A stretch of 64,000 nt of DNA from Streptomyces sp. NBC_00878 (GCF_026341515.1 NZ_JAPEOK010000001.1:1302001-1366000), one strand, 5' to 3'. Positions 47,401 to 56,511 are shown, counted from the stretch's first letter. The notes: generated from the letters alone by a model not told the origin. Numbers and translations are program-made.

Positions 47401-48324
47401 TCAGTCGTGCGGGACCACCGCTACCGGCACGGTGGCGTGATGCAGGACCGCGTGGGCCACCGGACCGATGTGAGCGCCGATCTGCGCGTGCCGGGTACGG
47501 CGGCCGACGACCACCAGTGCCGCGTCCCGTGAGGCATCCACCAGGTGCGAGCCCGCTCCGCCGATCACAGCCTGCTCGTTCACCTCGACACCGGGGAACT
47601 TCTTCCGCCACGGCCGCAGTACGTCGCTCAGCTCGTGCCGTACCCGGGCGGCCAGTTCGGCGTCGAACTCGGGGTCGACGATTCCTCCGTAGCCGTGGGA
47701 GGAGACCGGCAGGCTCCAGCCGTGGAGAACGCGCAGGTTCGTGGCGCGGCGGGAGGCGGCGTCGAACGCGAACTCGATCACCGTGTCGTCGGGGTTGCGC
47801 AGGTCCAGCCCGAGCACGACGTCACGGTACGGAGTGACCGTGGACGCGGCTCCGGCGCCGTCCGGCAGATGCTCGTCCTCGGCGCGCTCACCGGCCCGTA
47901 CGAGGACGACGGGCCGGGCCGTCCTGGCCACGACGGCGAGTGCGACGGAACCGAGCAGAAAGCCGGTGACTCCGTTCAGGCCCCGGGATCCGAGCACCAG
48001 CACCTCGGCGTCCTCGGCGGCGGCGAGCAGCGCGGGTACGGGTTGTTCCGCGATCCTGTCGAGGCCGACCCGCAGGCCGGGGTGCCGACGGGCAAGCCGG
48101 CTCTCGGCCTCACGCGGCATGCGCTCGACCCAGTCGCGGTGCGCGTCGCTCACAACCCGCGGCACGCTGACTCCGGCCAGCGGTGTGTACACGTACGGCT
48201 CCCGTTCCCAGGCGTGCACGAGCCGCAGGGGCGTGTCGCGGAGCAGGGCTTCGCGGGCGGCCCAGTCGGCGGCGGCAAGGCTCTCGGGCGAGCCGTCCAG
48301 TCCGACGATGACATTGCGGGGCAT
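47401..48324 (-). CDS. Tandem universal stress protein (second copy of the USP-DoxX pair)
   Basis: A 307-aa double UspA protein: MPRNVIVGLDGSPESLAAAD, ATP loop GSRGLNGVTGFLLGSVALAV, linker YRDVVLGLDLRNPDDTVIEF, second loop VVGRRTRHAQIGAHIGPVAH, ending PVAVVPHD. Clearly paralogous to 18066-18971. An AGGAGG-type site precedes the ATG. Two boxes 19 bp apart upstream (48386-48420). The next gene upstream on the same strand is the DoxX copy, as at the first locus, but here no adhP follows. Confidence 0.9.
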   Translation of the reverse strand: MPRNVIVGLDGSPESLAAADWAAREALLRDTPLRLVHAWEREPYVYTPLAGVSVPRVVSDAHRDWVERMPREAESRLARRHPGLRVGLDRIAEQPVPALLAAAEDAEVLVLGSRGLNGVTGFLLGSVALAVVARTARPVVLVRAGERAEDEHLPDGAGAASTVTPYRDVVLGLDLRNPDDTVIEFAFDAASRRATNLRVLHGWSLPVSSHGYGGIVDPEFDAELAARVRHELSDVLRPWRKKFPGVEVNEQAVIGGAGSHLVDASRDAALVVVGRRTRHAQIGAHIGPVAHAVLHHATVPVAVVPHD

Positions 48325-48385
48325 GTCAGAACCTCCTTGAGTGGGGATGCGGATTCAGTTTCCGGGCCGGGCGGTTGCGCCAGGA

Positions 48386-48420
48386 GGGGCCGCTGGTCCC
48401 TGGTGGGGCCCGTTGGTCCC
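48386..48420. promoter_or_regulatory. Two regulon boxes upstream of the USP, 19 bp apart
   Basis: GGGGCCGCTGGTCCCT (48386-48401) and GGGGCCCGTTGGTCCC (48405-48420), 62-96 bp before the start. Both use the TGGTCCC right arm. Confidence 0.7.
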
Positions 48421-48431
48421 GGGTGGCATCA

Positions 48432-48476
48432 CGGACGCGGGGCGCCACCGCCTCGTCGCGGTGGCGCCCCGGTCCG
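48432..48476 (-). terminator. Hairpin terminator after DoxX copy 2
   Basis: Perfect 13-bp stem (48439-48451 / 48458-48470) with a 6-nt loop, extended by outer arms CGGAC/GTCCG, 16 bp past the DoxX stop. Confidence 0.75.
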
Positions 48477-48491
48477 AGCCCGGCCGAGTGG

Positions 48492-49109
48492 TCAGAGCAG
48501 CCAGCGGTTGCGGCTGACGAACGGCAGGCGTGCCCACGCCCTGCCCAGGCCCCACGTGGCGCCGGCGCCGACGGCCGCGAGGGCGATCAGGACGACGGCG
48601 TAGATCAGGTGGTAGTCGGCGAAGGGGTTGGTGGACATGCTCAGCGAGCCGTCGGACAGGTGCTTGGCCGGGGGCCACTCCGCGATCCACATCAGCGCCA
48701 TCATGGCGGTGCCCGCGACCGCGGCGAGCCGCAGCGCGACGCCGGAGACCAGGGCGAGACCGATGCCGAGCAGGCCGAGCATGAACAGCCAGTCGGCCCA
48801 GCCTGCCCCGGCCCAGTCGTGGAACGTGGACTCCATCGGTCCCACGGCGACGCCGCCGAGGAAACCCTTGGTCGGCGAGCCGCCGTCGATCCAGGCCTTG
48901 CCGGAGCCGGTCGCATAGCCGAAGCCGAAGGTCTTGTCGAGGAAGGCCCACAGGAAGACGAACCCGGTCAGCAGGCGCAGCCCGGCGAAGACGTACGAGC
49001 GGGTCGCCGTGACCGTCGCGGTCTCGGCGTCGCCGGACGCGGTCCTGGTCCTGCGCACCGACGGGAGACGGAACCCCGTGTGCCGGTGGGGGTGCTCGTG
49101 GACTGCCAT
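48492..49109 (-). CDS. DoxX-family membrane protein, copy 2
   Basis: A 205-aa protein whose body is almost the same as 19135-19764: LRLLTGFVFLWAFLDKTFGFG, WIDGGSPTKGFLGGVAVGPM, MMALMWIAEWPPAKHLSDG, STNPFADYHLIYAVVLIALA. About four membrane segments. The ATG at 49109 (MAVHEHPH) is chosen to match copy 1 and has GGAAGGG 9 nt upstream. Boxes at 49198-49235 and a hairpin after the gene make it a single-gene unit. Confidence 0.8.
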   Translation of the reverse strand: MAVHEHPHRHTGFRLPSVRRTRTASGDAETATVTATRSYVFAGLRLLTGFVFLWAFLDKTFGFGYATGSGKAWIDGGSPTKGFLGGVAVGPMESTFHDWAGAGWADWLFMLGLLGIGLALVSGVALRLAAVAGTAMMALMWIAEWPPAKHLSDGSLSMSTNPFADYHLIYAVVLIALAAVGAGATWGLGRAWARLPFVSRNRWLL

Positions 49110-49197
49110 GATGCTCATCCCTTCCAAGGGCCGGTGGACGAGGCCTTGGTGGCTCTCGTTGCGCCTTCAATGTCCCGCTCCGGCAAGGGAGTTCGGA

Positions 49198-49235
49198 GGG
49201 GCTGCAGGGCCCCTGACGACGGGCCGAAGGTCCCT
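49198..49235. promoter_or_regulatory. Two regulon boxes upstream of DoxX copy 2, 22 bp apart
   Basis: GGGGCTGCAGGGCCCC (49198-49213) and CGGGCCGAAGGTCCCT (49220-49235); a degenerate third, AGGGCCGG, begins at 49242 at the end of the phosphoketolase gene. Confidence 0.65.
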
Positions 49236-49249
49236 CGCCGAAGGGCCGG

Positions 49250-51634
49250 TCAGCCGCTCCAGGTCCAGTCGGCGACCTCGGGCAGATCGGTGCCGTGCTC
49301 GCGGATCCAGTCGTGGTGGCGCAGCCGGATGTCCTCCATCAACTGCCGGACGGGGGCGGCACGTACGGCCAGTCCGGGGACCCGGTCGATGACGTCCATC
49401 ACCAGGCGGTAGCGGTCGAGGTCGTTGCGGACCACCATGTCGAAGGGCGTGGTGGTGGTGCCGATCTCCTTGTAGCCGCGGACGTGGAGGTTGGCGTGGC
49501 CGGTGCGCCGGTAGGCGAGCCTGTGGATCAGCCAGGGGTAGCCGTGGTAGGCGAAGATCACCGGCCGGTCGCGGGTGAACAGCGCGTCGTACTCCGATCC
49601 CGGCATGCCGTGCGGGTGTTCCTCCTGCGGCAGCAGCCGGGCCAGGTCGACGACGTTGACCACGCGGACGGCCAGATCCGGCAGGTGCTGTCGGAGCAAC
49701 TGCGCGGCGGCCAGCACCTCCAGGGTGGGGACGTCGCCGGCGGCGGCGAGCACCACGTCGGGTTCGCGGATGCCGTCCTCGGTACCGGCCCACTCCCAGA
49801 TCCCGGCGCCACGGGCACAGTGGGCCCGCGCCTGGTCCATGGTGAGCCAGTCGAAGCTGGGCTGCTTGCCTGCCACCACGACGTTGACGTAGTCGCGGCT
49901 GCGCAGCACGTGGTCGGCGACCGACAGCAGGGTGTTGGTGTCCGGCGGCAGATAGACCCGTACGACCTCGGGGCTCTTGTTGAGTACGTGGTCGACGAAG
50001 CCGGGGTCCTGGTGCGAGAAGCCGTTGTGGTCCTGGCGCCAGACGTGTGAGGTGAGCAGGTAGTTGAGGGAGGCGATGGGGGCGCGCCAGGGCAGTCGGC
50101 GGGTGACGCGCAGCCACTTGATGTGCTGGTTGACCATGGAGTCGACGATGTGCACGAACGCCTCGTAGCAGGAGAACAGACCGTGCCGACCGGTCAGCAG
50201 ATAGCCCTCCAGCCAGCCCTGGCAGGTGTGTTCGGAGAGGATCTCCATGACCCGGCCGTGCCGGTCCAGGTGTTCGTCGACGGGCAGGGTCTCGGCCTGC
50301 CAGGCCTTGCCGCTCGCGTCGAAGACGGCCTGGAGCCGGTTGGAGGCTGTCTCGTCGGGGCCGACGATGCGGAAGTCGCGGCGGTCGCCGGTGTGGTGCA
50401 TGACGTTTTCCAGCAGGTCGCCGAGGACCCTGGTGGGTTCGTGCAGCGTGCCGCCCGGCTTGTCGACCTGGACGGCGTACCGGTCCAGCTCCGGCAGCGG
50501 CAGCTCGCGCAACAGCAGACCGCCGTTGGCGTGCGGGGTGGCACCCAGGCGCCGGGTGCCCTCGGGGACACAGGCCAGCACCTGCTCGCGGGGGCGGCCG
50601 TGCTCGTCGAAGAGTTCTTCGGGCTTGTACGAGCGCAGCCAGGCCTCCAGCTGTCGCAGGTGCTCCGGGTTGTCGCGGACGGCCGACAGCGGGACCTGGT
50701 GGGCGCGCCAAGTGCCCTCGACGGGAAGGCCGTCGACCTCGGCCGGTCCGGTCCAGCCCTTCGGGGTGCGCAGCACGATCACCGGCCAGTGAGGCCGCTG
50801 GGTGACGCCCTCCTCGCGCGCGGTGCGCTGCAGGAGCTCGATCCGCTCAAGGGCGTGGTCCATGGCGGCGGCCATGGCACGGTGGACCGTCATCGGGTCG
50901 TCACCGGTGACGTGGATCGGGACGTGGCCGTATCCCCGGAGCAGTGCGTCGAGTTCGGACTCGGGCAGCCGGGCCAGCACCGACGGATTGGCGATCTTGT
51001 AGCCGTTCAGGTGCAGGATCGGCAGCACCGCCCCGTCGTGAACGGGGTCGAGGAACTTGTTCGAGTGCCAGGAGGCCGCCAGCGGCCCGGTCTCGGCCTC
51101 GCCGTCGCCGATCACGCAGGCGACCAGCAGGTCCGGGTTGTCCAGGGCGGCACCGTAGGCGTGCGAGAGCGAGTAGCCGAGTTCGCCTCCCTCGTGGATG
51201 GAGCCGGGCGTCTCGGGCGCGACGTGGCTGGGCACTCCGCCGGGGAAGGAGAACTGCCTGAAGAGCCTGGCCATGCCCGCGGCGTCCCGGCTCACATCCG
51301 GGTAGGTCTCCGAATAGGTGCCCTCCAGCCAGGAGTTGGCCAGCACCGCGGGTCCGCCGTGTCCGGGGCCCCAGATGCACAGCGCGTCCTGGCCGCGGGC
51401 CTTGATGACACGGTTGAGGTGGGTGTGCACCAGGTTCAGGCCCGGGGAGGTTCCCCAGTGGCCGAGCAGCCGGGGCTTGACGTGCTCGGGACGCAGGGGT
51501 TCGGTGAGCAGTGGGTTGGACATGAGGTAGATCTGACCGACGGCCAGGTAGTTCGCGGCACGCCAGTGGGCGTCCAGAGCCCGCAGTTCGTCGTCCGTGA
51601 TCTGAGCGGGCGCCTGCTGTGGGACGTCGCGCAT
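49250..51634 (-). CDS. xfp: Phosphoketolase (xylulose 5-phosphate/fructose 6-phosphate)
   Basis: A 794-aa thiamine-diphosphate enzyme of the usual family length. Family motifs visible: [52 protein letters not shown], and the ThDP-binding [20 protein letters not shown]. It cleaves xylulose 5-phosphate or fructose 6-phosphate with phosphate to acetyl phosphate plus a triose or tetrose phosphate, giving acetyl phosphate without redox cost. ATG at 51634 (MRDVPQQAP); longer frames upstream run into the box and are rejected. No acetate kinase gene is adjacent. Box at 51713-51728. Confidence 0.94.
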   Translation of the reverse strand: MRDVPQQAPAQITDDELRALDAHWRAANYLAVGQIYLMSNPLLTEPLRPEHVKPRLLGHWGTSPGLNLVHTHLNRVIKARGQDALCIWGPGHGGPAVLANSWLEGTYSETYPDVSRDAAGMARLFRQFSFPGGVPSHVAPETPGSIHEGGELGYSLSHAYGAALDNPDLLVACVIGDGEAETGPLAASWHSNKFLDPVHDGAVLPILHLNGYKIANPSVLARLPESELDALLRGYGHVPIHVTGDDPMTVHRAMAAAMDHALERIELLQRTAREEGVTQRPHWPVIVLRTPKGWTGPAEVDGLPVEGTWRAHQVPLSAVRDNPEHLRQLEAWLRSYKPEELFDEHGRPREQVLACVPEGTRRLGATPHANGGLLLRELPLPELDRYAVQVDKPGGTLHEPTRVLGDLLENVMHHTGDRRDFRIVGPDETASNRLQAVFDASGKAWQAETLPVDEHLDRHGRVMEILSEHTCQGWLEGYLLTGRHGLFSCYEAFVHIVDSMVNQHIKWLRVTRRLPWRAPIASLNYLLTSHVWRQDHNGFSHQDPGFVDHVLNKSPEVVRVYLPPDTNTLLSVADHVLRSRDYVNVVVAGKQPSFDWLTMDQARAHCARGAGIWEWAGTEDGIREPDVVLAAAGDVPTLEVLAAAQLLRQHLPDLAVRVVNVVDLARLLPQEEHPHGMPGSEYDALFTRDRPVIFAYHGYPWLIHRLAYRRTGHANLHVRGYKEIGTTTTPFDMVVRNDLDRYRLVMDVIDRVPGLAVRAAPVRQLMEDIRLRHHDWIREHGTDLPEVADWTWSG

Positions 51635-51712
51635 GGTGGATTCCCTTCCGGTCGAAGTCACGTGCCGGTGCGTACTGCCTTCCACCCTCGGCCCACCCGG
51701 TGGACCGTCGAC

Positions 51713-51728
51713 AGGGCCGGTCGGCCCA
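51713..51728. promoter_or_regulatory. Regulon box AGGGCCGGTCGGCCCA before xfp
   Basis: Strong palindrome about 80 bp upstream of the phosphoketolase start; a degenerate CAGGCCCTTTCGGCCG follows near 51743. Confidence 0.65.
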
Positions 51729-51828
51729 TACCGACGCTCGATCAGGCCCTTTCGGCCGGTCCGAGCGGCGGTGGCGGGCCGGGGTTCGAATCCACGGCGC
51801 GTGGGGTCTTGACGGCATCCAGCAGCCC

Positions 51829-51855
51829 CGACGGCAAGCTCTCTCAACGCCGTCG
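51829..51855 (-). terminator. Hairpin after the 51881 USP gene
   Basis: Stem CGACGGC (51829-51835) / GCCGTCG (51849-51855), 13-nt loop, 26 bp past the USP stop. Confidence 0.5.
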
Positions 51856-51880
51856 CGGACTTCCGCCGTGCACCTGCTGT

Positions 51881-52732
51881 TCAGCGGGTGATCGCGGCGG
51901 CCTGCCCCGTGGGGACGACCAGCACCGGGCAGTGGGAACGGTGCAGCAGGGTGTGGGTGACGGGGCCCAGCTGCGGGCCGAGCCGGTTCGGGCGGCGGTG
52001 GGCACCGATGACCACGACGTCGGCCTCGCGGGTGGCCTCCAGCAGCGCAGGCGCAGGACCCGAACGGACCGCGCGGGTCTCCACCCCGACCCCGGGGTGC
52101 CGCTCCCGAAGGCCGGCCACCGCGAAGCGGGGCACCGCCTGTTCGGTCCGTGCCTGCCGGACGAGGTCGTCCCGCAATTGGTGTGTGGGCAGCGGGTCCG
52201 GTCGCTCGGGTGTGAGGTGCCGATAGGTCCACGCACGCAGGATGCGCAGCCCGGCTCCTCGGCGCTCGGCCTCTTCGAAGGCGTACGCGGCCGCGTCCGT
52301 GTCGGCTTCGCTCTCCAGGCCGAGCAGCAGCACCCCGCCACGGCGTGCCGGTGCGTGATCGCCTCGTACGACGAGCAGCGGGGTGTGCGAGTGGGCGGCC
52401 AGACGCAGGCTCACCGAACCGAACAGCCGGCCGGTGATGCCTCCGAGGCCGCGGGTGCCGACCACGGTGAGCGCCGCGTCCCGGCTGTGACGCAACAGGG
52501 CCTGTACCGGGCTGCCCTGGACCGCTGAGGTCGTGACCGGCAGGCCGGGGTGGCGGTCGCGGGCGCGTAACGCCGAGGACGCCAGGATGGGTCCGGCCTC
52601 GTCGATGTCGTGCACGGCGTACACGATCTCCAGAGCGGTGCCTCGTAGTACCGCCTCGTCGGCGGCCCGGTCCAGCGCCCGTACGGCGATGAGTGAGCCG
52701 TCCACGCCGACGGTCACATGGCGGGTGGTCAT
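51881..52732 (-). CDS. Tandem universal stress protein
   Basis: A 283-aa double UspA protein (MTTRHVTVGVDGSLIAVRAL; ATP loop GTRGLGGITGRLFGSVSLRL; second loop IGAHRRPNRLGPQLGPVTH; end LVVPTGQAAAITR). It is more diverged than the other seven. The ATG at 52732 is the first that fits the USP beta strand. It lies 84 bp downstream of another USP gene on the same strand; only a degenerate box (TGGGCCGG near 52756) lies between, so the two may be cotranscribed. Confidence 0.87.
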   Translation of the reverse strand: MTTRHVTVGVDGSLIAVRALDRAADEAVLRGTALEIVYAVHDIDEAGPILASSALRARDRHPGLPVTTSAVQGSPVQALLRHSRDAALTVVGTRGLGGITGRLFGSVSLRLAAHSHTPLLVVRGDHAPARRGGVLLLGLESEADTDAAAYAFEEAERRGAGLRILRAWTYRHLTPERPDPLPTHQLRDDLVRQARTEQAVPRFAVAGLRERHPGVGVETRAVRSGPAPALLEATREADVVVIGAHRRPNRLGPQLGPVTHTLLHRSHCPVLVVPTGQAAAITR

Positions 52733-52816
52733 GTCCGTTCCTTCCTGTGGATCGATGGGCCGGGCAGGCACGGATATGGCGTCCTGCCCGGTTCGCGAGG
52801 TCGGCGCGACGCTGTT

Positions 52817-53725
52817 TCAGGCATGCGGGATCACAGCGACGGGGCACCCTGCGTGGTGCAGTACCGCGTGCGCGACGGAACCGATGTGCGTACCGAGCCG
52901 CGCTTCTCGCACTCGCCGTCCCACGACGGCGAGTGCCGCTCCGGAAGTGGCCCTCACCAACTCGTTGGCCGCACGCCCCTCGACAACCGTCTCGGTGACG
53001 GCGACCTCGGGGAACTTCTCGCACCACGGACGCAGTGTCGCCACCACGGCGTGTTCGTGCTCGGCCAGCAGTTCGGGTCCGGACTGCGGAACGAGTCGGT
53101 CGGCGGCCGCGTGGGCCGACGGGGCGCTGAAGACGTGGACGACCCGGAGGGCCGCATGGCAACGCCGGGCCGTCTCGAAGGCGAACTCGATCAGCTCGTC
53201 ACAGGGCCGGCCGGTGTCGAGCCCGAGGACGATGTCGCGGTACGGGGTCTCGGAGATCTCGTCCGGCGAGACTCCGCCGGGGGCCGAGAAGTGCTCGTCC
53301 GCGGAGCTCTCACCCACTCGTACGAGCACCACGGGACACGTCGACCTGGCGACGACCCTCTGGGACACGGAACCGACCAGGAATCCCGCGACACCGCTGA
53401 GTCCACGGGAGCCGAGGACCAACAGCTCGGCCTGCTCGGCAGCCGCGAGCAATGCGGCGACCGGTGACTGCGACACCGGGTCTTCGATGATGCCCAGCCC
53501 GGGGTGAGCGGCGCGGACGCTGTTCGAGGCCTGCGTCAGGGTCTGTTCGGCCCACTCTCGCTGGGACACGCCCATCGGTACCGACGGGGCGGGGCGCGGA
53601 CGCCATTCCCAGGCATGCACCAGACGCAACGCGACGCCGCGCCGAAGCGCGTCCCGGGCCGCCCAGTGCGCGGCGGCGAGGCTCTCGGGCGAGCCGTCGA
53701 TCCCCGCGGCGACGTGTCGAAGCAT
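52817..53725 (-). CDS. Tandem universal stress protein
   Basis: A 302-aa double UspA protein: MLRHVAAGIDGSPESLAAAH, loop GSRGLSGVAGFLVGSVSQRV, linker YRDIVLGLDTGRPCDELIEF, second loop VVGRRVREARLGTHIGSVAH, end PVAVIPHA. The ATG at 53725 has AGGAGG 8-9 nt upstream. Two boxes 21 bp apart lie 75-110 bp upstream (53798-53834). It is followed by the 51881 USP gene. Confidence 0.88.
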   Translation of the reverse strand: MLRHVAAGIDGSPESLAAAHWAARDALRRGVALRLVHAWEWRPRPAPSVPMGVSQREWAEQTLTQASNSVRAAHPGLGIIEDPVSQSPVAALLAAAEQAELLVLGSRGLSGVAGFLVGSVSQRVVARSTCPVVLVRVGESSADEHFSAPGGVSPDEISETPYRDIVLGLDTGRPCDELIEFAFETARRCHAALRVVHVFSAPSAHAAADRLVPQSGPELLAEHEHAVVATLRPWCEKFPEVAVTETVVEGRAANELVRATSGAALAVVGRRVREARLGTHIGSVAHAVLHHAGCPVAVIPHA

Positions 53726-53797
53726 GATCCGCACCTCCTGGGTGTGTACGTGCCTGTCCTGGTGTGGAGCCTCGTGCGGAAAGGACACGGTGAGCAG

Positions 53798-53834
53798 GGG
53801 CCGCCCGGGCCCTTCCGAGAGCCCTTCGGCCCAA
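53798..53834. promoter_or_regulatory. Two regulon boxes upstream of the 52817 USP, 21 bp apart
   Basis: GGGGCCGCCCGGGCCC (53798-53813) and AGAGCCCTTCGGCCCA (53819-53834). Confidence 0.6.
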
Positions 53835-53911
53835 CGCGGAGCGGTCCTGGCGATGTCGCGCGGCTCTGGGCACCTGCTCCCTACCGGTCCGGTGCTGTAC
53901 GGCCTGGTCTC

Positions 53912-53927
53912 TGGGCCGGGTGGCCCC
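53912..53927. promoter_or_regulatory. Regulon box TGGGCCGGGTGGCCCC
   Basis: In the 398-bp divergent gap 53726-54123, about 200 bp before the cyclic-nucleotide-binding gene. Apart from the boxes I see no convincing gene in this gap. Confidence 0.5.
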
Positions 53928-54123
53928 TGGTGAAGGCCGGCCCACCGAAAGACGCTGGAGTCGGCAGGTCCGCACTCCCGTCCGAGGGAGGAATGACACA
54001 CACCACGCCGCGCTGTGCACAGCTGGTCCTGGCGGCCTTCACCACGGCTGCGGCCCCAGCCCAGCATCGTCGTGTCCGTCGATCGCTCGAAGCGGTCCAG
54101 GTTCTCCAGGAAGAAGCAGGATC

Positions 54124-54585
54124 ATGAACACTTCCACATTCAGCATGCTGCGCGCGCTGCCCGCCGAGCACCGGCAACGGCTGATGCGCATCGCCCGGGA
54201 TGTGTCCTTCCCACAGGGGACCCGCCTTTTCGAAGAGGGCGCACGAGCGGACCGGTTCTGGATCGTCCGCACTGGCACGGTGGCTCTCGACATGCATGTG
54301 CCGGGACGCCGTGCGGCCGTCATCGAAACCCTCGGGCACGACGAACTGGTCGGCTGGTCCTGGCTGTTCGCGCCACACGCGTGGCATCTGGGCGCCGAGG
54401 CGACGAGCCCGGTCCGCGCCTACGAGTTCGACGCCGTGGCCGTCCGGGCGATGTGCCAGGACGACCACGCCCTGGGCCACGCGGTCACCCAGTGGGTGGG
54501 CGACATCCTCGCCCACCGGCTGCACTCGGCCCGCACCCGGCTGCTGGACCTGTACGCCCCGTACGGCAGCGGCAGCACCCTGTGA
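54124..54585 (+). CDS. Stand-alone cyclic nucleotide-binding (Crp-type) domain protein
   Basis: A 153-aa protein with a cNMP-binding jelly roll (FSMLRALPAEHRQRLMRIAR; FPQGTRLFEEGARADRFWIVRTGTVALD; LGHDELVGWSWLFAPHAWHL) and a C-helix, but no helix-turn-helix, so it is not a DNA-binding Crp. The PRTAA-like phosphate cassette of true cAMP sites is not evident, so another ligand is possible. The ATG at 54124 follows AGGAAGAAGCAGG. 35 bp downstream is the broken CBS gene; CBS-cNMP pairs often work as a two-part nucleotide sensor. A second similar protein starts at 63925. Confidence 0.8.
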   Translation: MNTSTFSMLRALPAEHRQRLMRIARDVSFPQGTRLFEEGARADRFWIVRTGTVALDMHVPGRRAAVIETLGHDELVGWSWLFAPHAWHLGAEATSPVRAYEFDAVAVRAMCQDDHALGHAVTQWVGDILAHRLHSARTRLLDLYAPYGSGSTL

Positions 54586-54620
54586 CCGCACCTGGCATCC
54601 GACCCGACAAAGGAGTCACC

Positions 54621-55331
54621 ATGCACGGCACGCCGCACATCGTGAGCGATGTCATGACACCCACGGTGGCCGCCATCGGCCGCGGGGCGCGCTTCAAGGA
54701 GATCGTGCGGATGATGCAGGAGTAGAAGGTCAGCGCCCTGCCCGTCCTGGAGGGCGAGGGCCGCGTCGTCGGCGTCGTCTCCGAGGCCGACCTTCTGCCC
54801 AAGGAGGAGTTCCGCGACAGCGATCCCGACCTCCCCCAGTCTCGGCTTCGCTCGACCGGGGGCACCCCCATCACGCAACTGCGGCGACTCTCCGACCTCG
54901 CCAAGGCCGGCGCGGTGACCGCCGGCGAGCTGATGACCTCTCCCGCCCTCACCACACATCCGAACGCGACGCTCGCCCAGGCCGCACGCACCATGGCCCG
55001 CGCCAAGGTCAAACGGCTCCCCGTCGTCGACGACCTGGGCATGCTGGAGGGCATTGTCAGCCGCGCCGACCTGCTGAAGGTGTTCCTGCGGGACGACGAG
55101 GAGATCTCGGAGGAGGTCCGCAGGGAGGTCGTGTCGTACCTCTTCCCCACGCCGGCATCCACTGTCCGGGTCGAGGTCCGGGACGGGGTCGTGAAGCTCG
55201 CCGGGCACGTCCGGGACACGTCCTTGGTTCCAGTGGCCGCGCGCTTGGTCCGGGCTGTCGAGGGTGTCGTGGACGTGGAGTTCGACCTCACGAGGCATGA
55301 CCGTTCCTCAGAGGCGACGCCTGCCACGTAG
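54621..55331 (+). pseudogene. CBS-pair/BON protein gene interrupted by a nonsense codon
   Basis: The full frame would encode 236 aa: MHGTPHIVSDVMTPTVAAIG, two CBS motifs (VLEGEGRVVGVVSEADLL; VVDDLGMLEGIVSRADLLKV) and a BON segment (VEVRDGVVKLAGHVRDTS). Codon 35 is TAG (54723-54725), where the family has Trp in (M)QEWKVSALPV; a single TGG to TAG change explains it. The rest of the frame is intact. It also carries an in-frame palindromic insertion (54831-54870) encoding LPQSRLRSTGGTPI. Unless the TAG is read through or translation restarts, it is inactive. The ribosome site AAGGAG is intact. Confidence 0.85.
54831..54870. repeat. Streptomyces-type palindromic repeat inside the CBS pseudogene
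   Basis: Begins CTCCCCCAGTCTCGG and ends CCGGGGGCACCCCCA, an inverted CCCCC...GGGGG with a second CCCCC. Elements of this form are dispersed in Streptomyces genomes, mostly between genes. It lies in frame within the inter-CBS linker. Confidence 0.65.
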
Positions 55332-55698
55332 GGACAGGGACACGGGGGAAGCCTTTTGGTAGCAGGTCGGGGAATGACGGTCTTACCAGGCACGGGCGTC
55401 CGTTGACATGGGTCGTCGACACACCGCTGGTGCCCGTCGCGCGGTGTAGCGCTCACGCGTTGCCTCTGCCGGATGGCGTCGAGCCGGGAACTGGCGCGGT
55501 GGAAGCCACTTCCAGGCCGCAGCTACCGAGGGCTGAAGGACACCAAGGTGGACCTGGACCTTGGCAGCCTGTCCGGCGTAGCGCCTCTGCACCGCGGCTG
55601 GGACTTCCTCTGCACCAGGCGCTCCAGGTGACAGTGCGGGCGCGTTTCTACAGCCTGCCGAGTAGGACGAAGCGAAACCTCCTGACCGCATCGGCTAC
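55332..55698. other. 367-bp region without a recognisable gene
   Basis: Lies between the CBS pseudogene and the Rv1733c-family gene (convergent ends). No frame has a good start with family resemblance; base composition is slightly lower in GC than the surroundings and several short frames are broken by stops. It may be decayed coding sequence. No box or strong hairpin seen. Confidence 0.4.
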
Positions 55699-56286
55699 TC
55701 AGCCGGCCTTGCGCCGCCACTGCGGCCCCACCAGATCCCATTCCTCGCCCCACCGCTCGGTGGCCCGACGCTCGACGCGCAGGCGCACCGTGAGCCCGCC
55801 CACGAGGATCACGAGGCATCCGGCCATGGCGACCCCCGTGCCGGCCAGCGCCACGCGTGCCGTCGCCTCCGCAGGACTGACGGGTTCGGACACCACACGT
55901 CCCTGTCCGTCGGTCCACACCGTCACCTCGGTGTCCGCCTTGGCGCCCGGCTTCACGCCTGCCTTGGCCGTGTGGGTGACCCCGTTGCCGTCGGTCCAGC
56001 GCACCTTCGCCTTCACGTGGTCGTACCTGATTCCGGTGGCCACATCACGCACCCCGGTCGGCGCGGTCTCCAGCAGTACGGCGGCGACCGGTTGCCGGCC
56101 CGCGCGTTGCCGCTCGACCGCGCTCTCCATGGCCTGCGCGCCGACGACGCCGGCCGCAGCACCGCCGGCCAGCGCGGTCGCCCAGGTGGCCAGCACGATC
56201 CATGCCTCCACGGCATCGCTGTGGCGCCGCAGGGGATTGTTCCGCCACCGCCACCCCCGGACCTTCGTGCGCTTGACCTTCCGCAT
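55699..56286 (-). CDS. Rv1733c-family membrane protein
   Basis: A 195-aa protein with a basic N-terminus (RKVKRTKVRGWRWRNNPLRR), one membrane segment (about 28-50, WIVLATWATALAGGAAAGVV), an extracellular-type domain (KVRWTDGNGVTHTAKAGVKP, VWTDGQGRVV) and a second segment (about 143-166, RVALAGTGVAMAGCLVILVG). The topology and the NPLRR..D..E and WTDG motifs match the Rv1733c family, a DosR-controlled antigen in Mycobacterium tuberculosis. Function unknown. It is divergent from devR, sharing boxes at 56361-56430. Confidence 0.82.
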   Translation of the reverse strand: MRKVKRTKVRGWRWRNNPLRRHSDAVEAWIVLATWATALAGGAAAGVVGAQAMESAVERQRAGRQPVAAVLLETAPTGVRDVATGIRYDHVKAKVRWTDGNGVTHTAKAGVKPGAKADTEVTVWTDGQGRVVSEPVSPAEATARVALAGTGVAMAGCLVILVGGLTVRLRVERRATERWGEEWDLVGPQWRRKAG

Positions 56287-56360
56287 CGGTCACACCCCCT
56301 CATGGGCACAACAAGCACGAGTGATGCAAGGACGGTGTCACCACGTGATCGCCGCCGGGA

Positions 56361-56430
56361 GGGGCCGCTGGTCCGCGGCAGGGGGACCGGTCGGGGTGCA
56401 TTGTGGGGAGGAGTGGGGCCGGTCGGCCCT
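56361..56430. promoter_or_regulatory. Three regulon boxes between the Rv1733c-family gene and devR
   Basis: GGGGCCGGTCGGCCCT (56415-56430, strong; about 82 bp before devR), GGGGCCGCTGGTCCGC (56361-56376; about 75 bp before the divergent gene) and a degenerate GGGGACCGGTCGGGGT (56382-56397), 21 bp from the first. Suggests autoregulation of devR. Confidence 0.7.
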
Positions 56431-56511
56431 AGTGCATCCGATCCCCGCGAGTGATGATCGTCCCCACGGACAGCCCGTAGTCCATCAGTCACCGGGAAAC
56501 AGGGGGTCGTC

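Noticed and set aside
51781..51793. tRNA-like T-arm sequence GGTTCGAATCC
   Set aside because: The flanking bases do not give acceptor, D or anticodon arms on either strand, and the T-stem itself does not pair properly; chance or a very old fragment.
53993..54127. 44-codon frame just before the cNMP-binding gene, overlapping its start by ATGA
   Set aside because: The purine-rich site lies only about one base before the ATG, too close to work well, and the peptide looks unlike any protein; noted only as a possible leader peptide.
55403..55698. Possible coding remnant on either strand
   Set aside because: Frames are short, lack starts with ribosome sites and show no recognisable family; left as an unassigned gap.
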